A stretch of 64,000 bases of DNA from Nocardia rosealba (GTDB lineage: Bacteria > Actinomycetota > Actinomycetes > Mycobacteriales > Mycobacteriaceae), in the NCBI RefSeq assembly GCF_020216065.1, contig NZ_JAIWNA010000001.1, positions 756,505 to 820,504 on the forward strand, read 5' to 3'. This document shows, one piece after another, positions 1-8,671 of the stretch. Both the position numbers and the translations under genes were made by a program. Numbering within the stretch: the first letter of the stretch is position 1; every line of letters starts with the position of its first letter. The notes under the pieces are model-generated. The model ran no database searches. It saw nothing but the letters and a program-made list of their open reading frames with translations, and had not been told where the DNA came from.

Positions 1-1
1 G

Positions 2-490
2 GTGACGGTGCGCGATCCGGCGAAGGTGATCTGGCTGTCGCAGACCACGTTGTCGGTCGACGAGACGATGGAGACCGTCGAGCGGCTGCGTCAGCGGTTC
101 CCGACCCTGCAGGATCCGCCGAGCGACGACATCTGCTACGCCACCTCCAACCGCCAGACCGCGGTGAAGGCGATGGCACCCGAATGCGATCTGGTGATCG
201 TCGTCGGGTCGCGCAACTCCTCGAACTCGGTGCGGTTGGTCGAGGTGGCGCTCGGGGCGGGTGCGCGGGCCGCGTATCTGGTCGACTACGCCCGCGAGAT
301 CGGCCCGGCCTGGCTCGACGGGGTGCGGACCGTCGGCGTCACCTCGGGCGCGTCGGTACCGGAGATCCTCGTGACCGGTGTGCTCGACCTGCTCGCCGAG
401 CACGGCTTCGGTGAGGTGCAGCCGGTGACCACGGCCAACGAGACGCTGGTGTTCGCCCTGCCGCGCGAGCTGCGTCCCGCGCGTCGCTGA
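2..490 (+). CDS. ispH: 4-hydroxy-3-methylbut-2-enyl diphosphate reductase, C-terminal part
   Basis: The last 162 residues of IspH (LytB), the 4Fe-4S enzyme that makes IPP and DMAPP in the last step of the MEP isoprenoid pathway. The frame is open from the window edge, so the N-terminal half and the true start lie outside. Family-typical stretches are [14 protein letters not shown], which carries one cluster cysteine, [14 protein letters not shown], and [10 protein letters not shown] near the C-terminus. It converges with the DUF6542 gene across a strong hairpin. The pairing of ispH with a DUF6542 gene and ychF is also found in mycobacteria. Identity is secure; only the missing 5' end limits the call. 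Confidence 0.95.
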   Translation: MTVRDPAKVIWLSQTTLSVDETMETVERLRQRFPTLQDPPSDDICYATSNRQTAVKAMAPECDLVIVVGSRNSSNSVRLVEVALGAGARAAYLVDYAREIGPAWLDGVRTVGVTSGASVPEILVTGVLDLLAEHGFGEVQPVTTANETLVFALPRELRPARR

Positions 491-500
491 TAAACGAGAA

Positions 501-535
501 ATCCCCGCCGCTTCCGGATCGCGGCGGGGATTTTC
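501..535. terminator. Bidirectional rho-independent terminator
   Basis: Perfect 11-bp arms at 501-511 and 521-531 with a 9-nt loop, followed by TTTT on the plus strand and preceded by A-rich sequence that becomes a T tract on the minus strand. It sits between the convergent ispH and DUF6542 genes and can serve both. Confidence 0.85.
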
Positions 536-540
536 TGTGT

Positions 541-1362
541 TCAGAGGCTGTCGGGGCGGCGCCGTTCGGTGCGAGCGGAGTCGGCGCGGTCGCGGTAGCG
601 CACGTTCGGCTGCGGGTGCGGTGGTGCGTCGCCGCGCCTGCGACTCGTGCGGGCCGGTTCGGGTTCGCGGGGGGTCGCTGCCGCGCGGGGCGTACGCGGC
701 TCGCGGGCGCGGCCCGCGGTGGGGGCGCGTTTGGGTTCGGCGCCGCGCGCCGGACGACGTGCCGGGCTCGACAGATCGACCTCGGTATCCGGGTCGTCGA
801 GGACGCCGGTCCGGCGCGGCCGCTTGCGCGCGGCCTCGGCGAGGTTCCGGGCCGCCGGTTCGGGGCGACGGCTCGTGGTCTTGCGGGCGCTTCGACGTTC
901 CGTCGCCGGTCGCGCCGTGGCGGGCGCTCGCTTGGCCATGGCGATGCGGGCGCCACCGATCACGGCGACGAGCAGGGTGGCCAGTGCCATCGTCGGGAAG
1001 CGTTCGACCAGCGGGATGACCAGGTTCATCAGCACGTCCTTGATGGACGTGGTGCTACGGCCGCCGAGCAGCTGACAGGCCACCGGAACAGCGACGAACA
1101 GCAGCAGCGGCGGCATCACCATGGTGGCGAACAGGCCACGAGCCCGCACCGCGCAGACCGCGAGCACACACCCGAGCACATAGAACACCGAGAACGTGGT
1201 GGTCGGGAAGTCTTCGTCGCCCAGAGCGTCGATCAGGAAGCCGAGCGTCGTCGCGCCGACGGCGAGCGCGATCGCTGCCCACGCGGCGATGCCGGGTACC
1301 GAGGGCATGATCGAACGTTGCGGCGCGGGCACCCGGGGTCGCGCACGTTGGGAAGCAGCCAC
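541..1362 (-). CDS. DUF6542-type membrane protein
   Basis: A 273-residue protein with about four hydrophobic segments between residues 20 and 145, then a long Arg/Pro/Ala-rich, highly basic tail of about 125 residues that is probably disordered and cytoplasmic. Actinobacteria carry a similar gene beside ispH and ychF (Rv1111c in M. tuberculosis); the function is unknown. The GTG start at 1362 is supported by TAGTGT 6 nt upstream, which predicts a leaderless transcript. It lies 51 nt downstream of rmuC on the same strand, so it may also be read with rmuC. The charged tail makes interaction with nucleic acid or an acidic partner conceivable, but that is a guess. Confidence 0.75.
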   Translation of the reverse strand: MAASQRARPRVPAPQRSIMPSVPGIAAWAAIALAVGATTLGFLIDALGDEDFPTTTFSVFYVLGCVLAVCAVRARGLFATMVMPPLLLFVAVPVACQLLGGRSTTSIKDVLMNLVIPLVERFPTMALATLLVAVIGGARIAMAKRAPATARPATERRSARKTTSRRPEPAARNLAEAARKRPRRTGVLDDPDTEVDLSSPARRPARGAEPKRAPTAGRAREPRTPRAAATPREPEPARTSRRRGDAPPHPQPNVRYRDRADSARTERRRPDSL

Positions 1363-1368
1363 CCTATG

Positions 1369-1374
1369 ACACTA
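1369..1374 (-). promoter_or_regulatory. -10 element, leaderless DUF6542 gene
   Basis: TAGTGT on the minus strand, 6 nt before the GTG start at 1362. Confidence 0.55.
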
Positions 1375-1413
1375 ACTGCATGACGACCGTGTTGCGGTCG
1401 CGGCACGGAGAAC

Positions 1414-2562
1414 TCAGCGGTGATCCTCGGCGTCGGCGAAGGCCACCACCCGGGGCCGGGTCTCGGCGAGCCGGATTGCCGGGAGCTCCTGATCGGCGAT
1501 GCCGAGATCGTGCATCCGGCGTGCGGTGACCAGCACCCGCGACTCCACCGAGCCGACGGCGGCGTTGAAAGCCGCTACGGCCTTACCGAGATTCACGCCG
1601 AGCGAGTCGAGGTGTTCGGCGACCTTGCCGATACGGGTGTAGAGCTCCTTACCCAATTGCTGCACCGTTGCCATATCGCGCGAGAGAGCTTCCTGACGCC
1701 AACTGAACGCGACCGTGCGCAGCAGGGCGATGAGCGTGGTCGGCGTCGCGAGGATCACGTTCCGGCCGAACGCGTACTCGAGCAGCTCGGCATCGGTCGT
1801 CAGGGCGGCGTCGAGGAACGGGTCGCCGGGAACGAACAGCACGACGAACTCCGGCGCCGGGTCGAAGGCCGCCCAGTACGCCTTGTCGGCCAGCTGGTCG
1901 ACGTGGGCGCGCAGCTGCTTGGCGTGCCTGGTCAGTAATCGGGTGCGCTCGCTCGGGTCCTCGCTGGTCGCCGCGTCCAGGTAGGCGGTGAAGGGGACTT
2001 TCGCGTCGACGACGATGTGCCTGCCGCCCGCCAGTCGCACGACCAGGTCGGGTCGCACCGCGCCGCGGTCGTCGCCGCCCGCCCGGGTGACCTGGGTGTC
2101 GAAGTCGCAGTGCCTTGTCATGCCCGCCAGTTCCACGACCCGTTCGAGCTGGATCTCTCCCCAGCGTCCACGTACCTGTGGTGCGCGCAGCGCGGCGACG
2201 AGTTGCCCGGTCTGGTCGGAGAGCCGATGCGAGGTGCGCTGCATCCCCGCGACCTGTTCGCGCAGGCCCGAATAGGCGTCGATGCGATGGTGCTCCACCT
2301 GCCGGATCTGCCGTTCGAGCGCGCCGACCGCGTCGCGCAGCGGGTCGACCAGCGCGCCGACGGCGGCCGAATGCCTGCGTGCGGCATCCTCGTTCGCCGC
2401 ACGCAGCGACTGTTGGAGCAACCGCTGGTTGTCCTCGGCGGCGGCGAGCCGGGCTTCGGCGACCGCGGCGCGCTGCCCGCCGCGGGCCGCATGGCCCAAC
2501 CAGCCGAGACCGAGGCCTGCGGCGAAAACAAGGACGAGCGCGACGAGCATCGAAGCGGTCAT
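1414..2562 (-). CDS. rmuC: RmuC-family DNA recombination protein
   Basis: A 382-residue RmuC homolog. E. coli RmuC limits recombination at inverted repeats; its RmuC domain resembles nucleases. The chosen ATG at 2562 puts a hydrophobic anchor (residues about 4-22) at the N-terminus, as is usual in the family. A coiled-coil stretch follows at about 30-110 and the RmuC domain at about 125-350, with family signatures GRWGEIQLERVVELAGM, VDAKVPF and FVPGDPFLDAAL. An in-frame ATG at 2631 would add 23 poorly matching residues. It is divergent from sbcD, which is apt because SbcCD cleaves hairpins formed by inverted repeats; a shared role in palindrome handling is inferred. Confidence 0.92.
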   Translation of the reverse strand: MTASMLVALVLVFAAGLGLGWLGHAARGGQRAAVAEARLAAAEDNQRLLQQSLRAANEDAARRHSAAVGALVDPLRDAVGALERQIRQVEHHRIDAYSGLREQVAGMQRTSHRLSDQTGQLVAALRAPQVRGRWGEIQLERVVELAGMTRHCDFDTQVTRAGGDDRGAVRPDLVVRLAGGRHIVVDAKVPFTAYLDAATSEDPSERTRLLTRHAKQLRAHVDQLADKAYWAAFDPAPEFVVLFVPGDPFLDAALTTDAELLEYAFGRNVILATPTTLIALLRTVAFSWRQEALSRDMATVQQLGKELYTRIGKVAEHLDSLGVNLGKAVAAFNAAVGSVESRVLVTARRMHDLGIADQELPAIRLAETRPRVVAFADAEDHR

Positions 2563-2671
2563 GGCGGCGATACTGCCCGAGGGCACCGACAAGTTCGCAA
2601 TCACCGGGCAACCGTGTCGGCGAAATGACACGGTTGTAGTGCGTCGATTGAATTCTGTCGGTGCACTGGCC

Positions 2672-2677
2672 TACGGT
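2672..2677 (+). promoter_or_regulatory. -10 element, leaderless sbcD
   Basis: TACGGT 7 nt before the ATG at 2685. It supports that start over the upstream in-frame start at 2661. Confidence 0.55.
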
Positions 2678-2684
2678 TCGCGGC

Positions 2685-3860
2685 ATGCGGATCCTGCACA
2701 CCTCCGATTGGCACATCGGGCGCACCTTCCACGGTGTCGACCTGCTGTCGGATCAGGCGCGCGCACTCACGGCCGTCGCCGACCTGGTCGCCGCCGAATC
2801 CGTCGACGTGGTGGTGATTCCCGGCGACATCTACGACCGCTCCATTCCCGGCGCCGACGCCATCGCGGTGTGCAATCGCGGCTTCGAGGCGATTCGCGCC
2901 GCGGGCGCGACCATCATCGCGACCTCCGGCAACCACGATTCGCCTGCCCGGCTCGGTGCGGGCGCGAGCTTCGCGGCCGCTGGTGGGCTGCATCTGTGCA
3001 CGCGGGTGGCCGATGTCGACAAGCCCGTCCGTCTGGCCGACAGCCACGGTGAGGTGGTGTTCTACGGGATTCCGTACCTCGAGCCGGAGATCACCCGCGC
3101 CGAACTCGGTGTGCCGCAGGCGCGCTCGCACGAGGAGATCCTGCAGGCGGCGATGGCGCGGATCAATGCCGATCTGAGGGCGCGGCCGGGGGCTCGATCG
3201 GTGGTGCTCGCGCATGCGTTCGTCGTCGGCGGGGCGGCCACCGGGTCGGAGCGGTCGATCTCGGTCGGTGGGGTGGAGACGGTGTCGATGGAGGCCTTCG
3301 ACGGCATCGATTACGTGGCGCTCGGGCATCTGCATTCGCCGCAGACGCTGTCGGAGTCGGTGCGCTACAGCGGTTCTCCGCTGCCGTATTCGTTCGGTGA
3401 GAGCTCGCATCGCAAGGCGGTGTGGATCGTCGACTTGAACCAGAACGGGCCGGCCGAGGTCCGCCGTCACGATCTGCCGCTGGTGCGGGGGCTGAGTAGG
3501 CTCACCGGGACACTCGAGCAACTGCTCACCGCCGACGAGCATCTCGGTGCGGTGGAGCATTACGTGTCGGCCACGCTCACCGACACCGCGCGCCCGGTCG
3601 ACCCCATGCGCAAGCTGCGGGAGCGGTTTCCGCATGCCGTGCACGTGGAATGGGTTCGGCCGGAGGGTAATCCGGAGTTGCGGTATCGCGAGCGAGTGCA
3701 CGGCCGCCGCGACACCGAGGTGGCCGCGAGCTTTCTGTCCGATGTGCGTGGGGAACCGACCGAGGGGGAATTGGCATGGGTGGAACGAGCTCTGGCCGCT
3801 GCGGTGAGCGAGCCCGATCCGCCGAGCCAGGAACCACTGGCGGCGGAGCTCACGGCGTGA
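2685..3860 (+). CDS. sbcD: Exonuclease SbcCD subunit D
   Basis: A 391-residue calcineurin-like phosphoesterase, the Mre11-type nuclease subunit of SbcCD. The metal-binding motifs occur in order: DWHIG near the N-terminus (HTSDWHIGR), GDIYDR, SGNHDS, a His in the HAFV region, and GHLH (YVALGHLHSPQ). The C-terminal capping region runs from about residue 280. It starts the sbcD-sbcC operon, whose second gene begins 13 nt after its stop. The ATG at 2685 begins directly with the conserved MRILHTSDWH, and a TACGGT hexamer 7 nt upstream suggests leaderless initiation. Confidence 0.96.
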   Translation: MRILHTSDWHIGRTFHGVDLLSDQARALTAVADLVAAESVDVVVIPGDIYDRSIPGADAIAVCNRGFEAIRAAGATIIATSGNHDSPARLGAGASFAAAGGLHLCTRVADVDKPVRLADSHGEVVFYGIPYLEPEITRAELGVPQARSHEEILQAAMARINADLRARPGARSVVLAHAFVVGGAATGSERSISVGGVETVSMEAFDGIDYVALGHLHSPQTLSESVRYSGSPLPYSFGESSHRKAVWIVDLNQNGPAEVRRHDLPLVRGLSRLTGTLEQLLTADEHLGAVEHYVSATLTDTARPVDPMRKLRERFPHAVHVEWVRPEGNPELRYRERVHGRRDTEVAASFLSDVRGEPTEGELAWVERALAAAVSEPDPPSQEPLAAELTA

Positions 3861-3873
3861 CCGGGGACGCCGC

Positions 3874-6800
3874 GTGAGACTGCACCGGCTGGAGATGACC
3901 GCGTTCGGCCCCTTCGCCGACACCACGGTCGTCGACTTCGACGAGCTCGGCGCCGACGGGCTGTTCCTGCTGCACGGGCACACCGGCGCGGGCAAGACCA
4001 CGGTTCTCGACGCCATCGCCTTCGCGCTCTACGGCAAGGTGCCCGGTGCGCGCGGTGAGAGCAAACGCCTGCACTCCGACCACGCCGACCGGCTCACCCC
4101 ACCACAGGTGAGCCTCGAGGCGACCCTCGGCGGTCGCAAGCTGCGACTGACGCGCGTGCCCGAGTTCGAACGACCCAAGCGCGACGGTTCCGGCACCCGG
4201 GTCTCCCAGCCCAAGGCCACACTCACCTGGCTCGACGGCAGCGGCGAAAACCTCTCGCGCATCACCGATATCGGTGAGGAGGTGCTGCGGCTGCTCGGCA
4301 TGAGCGCCGACCAGTTCTTCCAGGTGGTGCTGCTCCCGCAGGGCGATTTCGCCCGGTTTCTGCGGGCGGAGAACGAGGATCGCGAGAAGCTGCTCGAAAA
4401 GCTCTTCGACACACAGCGTTTCGGCACGGCCGAGCGCTGGCTGGCCGACCGCAGACGCACCGCCGAAGCCGAACTCGGTGTGCTGCGGCAGGGCATCGAC
4501 CGGCTCATCACGAAGGTAGGGATGGCGGCCGGGTACGGCGGCGCGGAATCGGTCGGGCTGCCCGACGCGGTGAGCTGGTCGCAGGATCTGCTCTCCACGG
4601 CCCGTCGCGAGCTGGCCGAGGCCATCGCGAATACCGAACTGCGCCAGAAGGAGTCCGACGCCGCCCGCGCCGAAGCCGACGAACAGCGCCGCGTCACCGA
4701 ACTCCATGCCCGGATGCGGGCGGCCAGGTCCGAACTCGAGGCCTACACCGCTGCGGCCCCTCACCGCGCAACCTTGGAACGCGAACTCGAAAAGGCTCGT
4801 CGCGCCGAACCGGTCGTCCAGGCCATCGACGAGGCCCGGACAATCGTCCGCGACCTGCGCCGAGCCGAAACCGCCACGCACGCCGCCGCGACCGAACTGG
4901 CTACCCAGCTCCGCGCCGAAGCCGCCGCCGACCTACCCGGTATCGACCTGCTGACCGTGGTCACCGACGAGCTCGATGAGGCCCAACGGAACCCGCGGTC
5001 GGACGGGGGAGGGCATGCGGGTACGGCTTCCGATCGTCGTCCGCGCTCTGCGGATGCGCGCCCGACGGTCGACGGGTCAGGGCAAGCTGATGGTGTCGCC
5101 GGCGCCGCGGCTGGTCCGGTGCGGGATGTCGCGGGAGATCTCGACGGGGCTGTAAGTCGGTGGAACGCGCTGATCGGCGTTCTCGGGGAGGTGCGGGCCG
5201 AGGCGGTGACCGCAAGGCAGCTGGCGGGGGACCTCACGGCGCACGAGGCGGAGGCCGAACGGTTGACGCGGCGGGCCGGGGAACTGGCGCGCCGGCGCGA
5301 GGAACTGCCCGCGATGATCGCCTCGGCGCAGGAGCAGTTGCGCGAGGCGACGGATGCGGCCGCCGCGTTGCCGGGGTTGCGCAACGAGCTGTCGAAATGG
5401 CAGGACTCGGCGGCCGCCGCGGTCGAATTGACCACCAAGCGACCGGCTTTGGACCGCGCGCAAGCCGAGCTCGACGAGGCGCGACGAGCACATCTCGATG
5501 CCCGGGAGCGGGTGTTGGATCTTCGCTCCCGGCGCCTGGCCGGGATGGCCGCCGAACTCGCGGGCGCCCTGGTCGATGGTGCGCCGTGTGCGGTGTGTGG
5601 TTCTGCCGAGCACCCCGAACCGGCCGAGCCGACCGACGATGCCGTGTCCAAGGACGCCGAGGACACCGCAGTGGCCGCCGAGCAGACCGCCGAGGCCGCA
5701 CGCGACCGAGTCGCCCAGCGCATCGCCACCCTGGAACGCGAGATCGAAGCGCTCACCGCACGCGGTGGCGCCGCCGACCCCGTCACCCTCGCCGACGCCG
5801 TCCGCACCGCCACCCACCGTTTCGAAGACGCCACCGACACCGCGAACCAGGCGACCGCCCTCACCACGCGCCTCGAAACCCTGCGCAGCGAAGAGTCGGC
5901 ACTGCACGAGCAGTCCCGCGACCTCGACGTCCGCCTCGGCACCGTCACCGCCAATATCACCACCACCCGCACCCGTCTCGACGAACTCACCGCCCGCCTG
6001 CGCACCGCAGCGGGCGCCGACACCTCCGTCGACGCCCGCGCGGCCCGCCTCGAATCCCTCATCACCGCCGCCACCACCCTGCGCGAAGCCCGAACCACGG
6101 AATCCGCCGCCCGCACAGCTGTCACCCGCATCGCCACTCGGGTCGAAAACCTCGCGGCAGCAGCGGGATTCCTCGCACACGAGGTGCCGCTGTCGCCTGA
6201 CGAACCTGCTGCACACTCGACCGACAACCCGGAGACACCGGATCGCACGCCACGCAACGCCACGATGCGCTCCCCGTCGGGTGCGCCAAAGCCCAAGGCC
6301 GACAATGGGTCCACCGACGAAGGCGCACTCGGTCGCGCTCTCTCCGGTGACGCGGAAGTGTCCGCCGCCGAGGAGCGGAGCGCACGCCGCGCGGGTGTCG
6401 GTCACGAGGGGGCACAGGATGGCGATTCTGACCGAGCTGGTCGCGCGTCAGCGAAGCAGACGCAGCGCGTAGATGTCGAGATGCCAACGCTGTTCGATCT
6501 TTTCGACACGGAGGCCGACGACGAGGAGCCGGCAGACGAGCCGGTCGCTGCGCGTGACGATATCGCCGTGCTCACGGCCTGCGCACAGGTCGTCGGCGCG
6601 GCCGCTCGCACGGCCCGGCAGCAGGCGGAGATCGAGGCCGAACTCACCGCCGCCGATCGGGCGCGGGCGCACGCCGAGGCGGTGTTGGCCGAGCCGGGGA
6701 TTCAGGCCGTGGCCGAGCGGGTACCTGGTGATCCGGCCGAATGGGAGCAGCGGTTCGCGCTGGCCCAGAATGCCCTGACCTCGGCGGTCGCCGCGCAGTC

Positions 6801-7437
6801 GGCGGCGACCGAGCGTGTTGCTCAGCTCGAACAGCTGAGTACCCAGCTCTGGGGTGAGGTGGAGCGGATCGCGCCCAAGCAGCGAGAATTCGACGAATTG
6901 GCAGGGTTGGCCGAGGTGGTAGCCGGCCGCGGCGAGAACAATCGACGAATGTCGTTGCGGTCCTACGTGCTTGCCGCGCGGCTCGAGGAAGTGGCGGTGG
7001 CGGGGTCGGTGCGGTTACGCCGGATGTCGGGTGGCCGGTACGAATTCGTCCACTCGGACAAGGCCGGTCCGCGCGGCAGGCGCGGCGGCCTCGGCCTCGA
7101 CGTGCGCGACGACTACACCGGCTCCATCCGTTCGGCGAAAACCCTCTCCGGCGGCGAAACCTTCATGGCCTCACTGGCTTTGGCACTCGGCCTGGCCGAT
7201 GTGGTCGCCGCCGAAGCGGGCGGCGTCACCCTGGACACCCTCTTCATCGACGAGGGCTTCGGCAGCCTCGACGCCGACACCCTCGACGCCGTCATGGGCG
7301 TCCTCGACGAACTCCGCGCCGGCGGCCGCGTAGTCGGCGTGGTGAGCCACGTCGACGAAATGCGCCAACGCATCCCCACCCGCCTCCACGTCCTACGCGG
7401 CCGCAACGGCTCCCACCTGAAAACCACCGTCGCCTGA
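3874..7437 (+). CDS. sbcC: Exonuclease SbcCD subunit C (Rad50-like ATPase) with two linker inserts
   Basis: A 1187-residue SMC/Rad50-type ATPase that partners SbcD to process DNA ends and hairpins. Visible are Walker A GHTGAGKT (35-42), long coiled-coil arms, a zinc hook CAVC at Cys572 and Cys575, ABC signature LSGGE (1091-1095) and Walker B LDTLFIDE (1120-1127). It is longer than I would expect for the family. Two stretches interrupt the heptad-rich arms: residues about 371-428 (Gly/Ala/Asp-rich) and about 771-892 (Pro/Ser, then strongly acidic). The second holds LFDLF at 873-877, resembling the end of a sliding-clamp-binding peptide. Codon third positions look less GC-rich in these inserts. 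The stop lies 2 nt from the convergent YczE-like gene. Confidence 0.95.
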   Translation: MRLHRLEMTAFGPFADTTVVDFDELGADGLFLLHGHTGAGKTTVLDAIAFALYGKVPGARGESKRLHSDHADRLTPPQVSLEATLGGRKLRLTRVPEFERPKRDGSGTRVSQPKATLTWLDGSGENLSRITDIGEEVLRLLGMSADQFFQVVLLPQGDFARFLRAENEDREKLLEKLFDTQRFGTAERWLADRRRTAEAELGVLRQGIDRLITKVGMAAGYGGAESVGLPDAVSWSQDLLSTARRELAEAIANTELRQKESDAARAEADEQRRVTELHARMRAARSELEAYTAAAPHRATLERELEKARRAEPVVQAIDEARTIVRDLRRAETATHAAATELATQLRAEAAADLPGIDLLTVVTDELDEAQRNPRSDGGGHAGTASDRRPRSADARPTVDGSGQADGVAGAAAGPVRDVAGDLDGAVSRWNALIGVLGEVRAEAVTARQLAGDLTAHEAEAERLTRRAGELARRREELPAMIASAQEQLREATDAAAALPGLRNELSKWQDSAAAAVELTTKRPALDRAQAELDEARRAHLDARERVLDLRSRRLAGMAAELAGALVDGAPCAVCGSAEHPEPAEPTDDAVSKDAEDTAVAAEQTAEAARDRVAQRIATLEREIEALTARGGAADPVTLADAVRTATHRFEDATDTANQATALTTRLETLRSEESALHEQSRDLDVRLGTVTANITTTRTRLDELTARLRTAAGADTSVDARAARLESLITAATTLREARTTESAARTAVTRIATRVENLAAAAGFLAHEVPLSPDEPAAHSTDNPETPDRTPRNATMRSPSGAPKPKADNGSTDEGALGRALSGDAEVSAAEERSARRAGVGHEGAQDGDSDRAGRASAKQTQRVDVEMPTLFDLFDTEADDEEPADEPVAARDDIAVLTACAQVVGAAARTARQQAEIEAELTAADRARAHAEAVLAEPGIQAVAERVPGDPAEWEQRFALAQNALTSAVAAQSAATERVAQLEQLSTQLWGEVERIAPKQREFDELAGLAEVVAGRGENNRRMSLRSYVLAARLEEVAVAGSVRLRRMSGGRYEFVHSDKAGPRGRRGGLGLDVRDDYTGSIRSAKTLSGGETFMASLALALGLADVVAAEAGGVTLDTLFIDEGFGSLDADTLDAVMGVLDELRAGGRVVGVVSHVDEMRQRIPTRLHVLRGRNGSHLKTTVA

Positions 7438-7438
7438 C

Positions 7439-8071
7439 CTACCCGACCGCAGCCACCTCCTTCGCGGGCGTCGGTTCGAATCCGGGCAGACGACCGTCGA
7501 GGTAAGGGATCATCAGCTGGATCAGTGGTCCGATGCCGAAGGCGTACACGACGGTGCCGATCCCCACGCTGCCACCGAGCAGCCAACCGGTGACGAGCAC
7601 CGATGTTTCGATGCCGGTGCGGATCGTCCACACCGACCAGCCGGTCCGGGCGACCAGGCCAGTCATCAGTCCATCGCGCGGTCCTGGACCCATTCCGGCG
7701 CCGATGTAGAGAACCGTCGCGGCGGCATTCACCACCACCGCGACAACCATGGCGAGCACACGCAGCCACAGCTGTTCCACCGCCGGGATGAGCCACAGGC
7801 CGACATCCACCGCCACCCCGATCACCACCACATTGCTGATGGTGCCGAGCCCCGGCCGCTGCCGCAGCGGGATCCAAGCGAGGAGGACAACCACGCCGGT
7901 CAGCGCGGTCACCATCCCGAAACTCAACGGTACGTGCCCGGCGACGCCCTGATGGAAGACGTCCCACGGATCGAGCCCGAGCCCGGCGCGGATCATCACC
8001 GCCATGGACGTCCCGTACAACCACAGACCCACATACAGGGCGACCAGACGGCGAGTAAGCATGCGCACCAT
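7439..8071 (-). CDS. YczE/YitT-like integral membrane protein
   Basis: A 210-residue protein with five or so transmembrane segments, resembling Bacillus YczE, a membrane protein of unknown mechanism that affects surfactin production. Typical features are LYGTSMAVMIRAGLGLDPWDVF in the first loop region and GMGPGPRDGLMTGL in the middle (written here as two family landmarks). The ATG at 8071 was chosen because AGGG lies about 7 nt upstream; an ATG at 8062 is equally in frame. The upstream extension to 8398 has no family resemblance. It ends back-to-back with sbcC. Substrate and role cannot be read from the sequence. Confidence 0.75.
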   Translation of the reverse strand: MVRMLTRRLVALYVGLWLYGTSMAVMIRAGLGLDPWDVFHQGVAGHVPLSFGMVTALTGVVVLLAWIPLRQRPGLGTISNVVVIGVAVDVGLWLIPAVEQLWLRVLAMVVAVVVNAAATVLYIGAGMGPGPRDGLMTGLVARTGWSVWTIRTGIETSVLVTGWLLGGSVGIGTVVYAFGIGPLIQLMIPYLDGRLPGFEPTPAKEVAAVG

Positions 8072-8153
8072 CGTGCGCCCTACTGGACCCTCACGGAAGT
8101 GCCAATTGTCGAAAACTGGACTGGTGACATGCGGCGCAGGGTCCGTAGCGCCG

Positions 8154-8657
8154 TCACGCTTCGTGGGTGAGCAACCACCGCTTGGCCTCGAGCCCCCACC
8201 GGAACCCACCGAGCGCCCCGCCGATCCGCAGCACCCGATGACACGGCACGAACAGCGCGGCCGCATTGCGCGCACAGGCATTCGCCGCCGCCCGGGTAGC
8301 CGCGGGCCGACCGGCCAGGCCCGCGAACTCGGTGTAGGTGACCGGCTCACCCGCGGGCACCTTGCGCAGGATTTCCCATGCGTGCGATAGGAATTCACCC
8401 GACTGCTGACGCACCGGCACCGCGTCGATCACGGTGAGATCGCCCGCGTGATAGTCCAGGACCGCGCGGGTGACCTCGCCCAGCGAATCCCGTTGCCTGA
8501 GTTCGGCCGGTCGCAGACTCGCGTGCACGAGGCCGGCCAACCCGGTCGCGTCGGCGGTCCAGCCCGAGGCCAGGACCGCGCCGTCGGCGTCGACGAGGGT
8601 GGTGAACGGTCCGATCGGGGTGCCGACCGTGGCGTAGTCGGCGTGCGTGATGGTCAT
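8154..8657 (-). CDS. ogt: Methylated-DNA--protein-cysteine S-methyltransferase
   Basis: A 167-residue suicide methyltransferase that removes O6-methylguanine and O4-methylthymine from DNA. The active-site motif PCHRV is present with acceptor Cys139, preceded by the helix-turn-helix recognition region (ATRAAANACARN) and followed by the GGFRWGLEAKRWLL C-terminus. The ATG at 8657 follows a purine-rich GGAAAGAGA ribosome binding site and lies 14 nt after the stop of alkA, so the two form an operon. The same alkA-ogt order is known in mycobacteria. Expression probably follows the upstream Ada/AlkA protein. Confidence 0.95.
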   Translation of the reverse strand: MTITHADYATVGTPIGPFTTLVDADGAVLASGWTADATGLAGLVHASLRPAELRQRDSLGEVTRAVLDYHAGDLTVIDAVPVRQQSGEFLSHAWEILRKVPAGEPVTYTEFAGLAGRPAATRAAANACARNAAALFVPCHRVLRIGGALGGFRWGLEAKRWLLTHEA

Positions 8658-8671
8658 GATGTCTCTTTCCG

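Noticed and set aside
2601..4016. 471-residue minus-strand frame over sbcD
   Set aside because: Shadow of sbcD; no domain resemblance.
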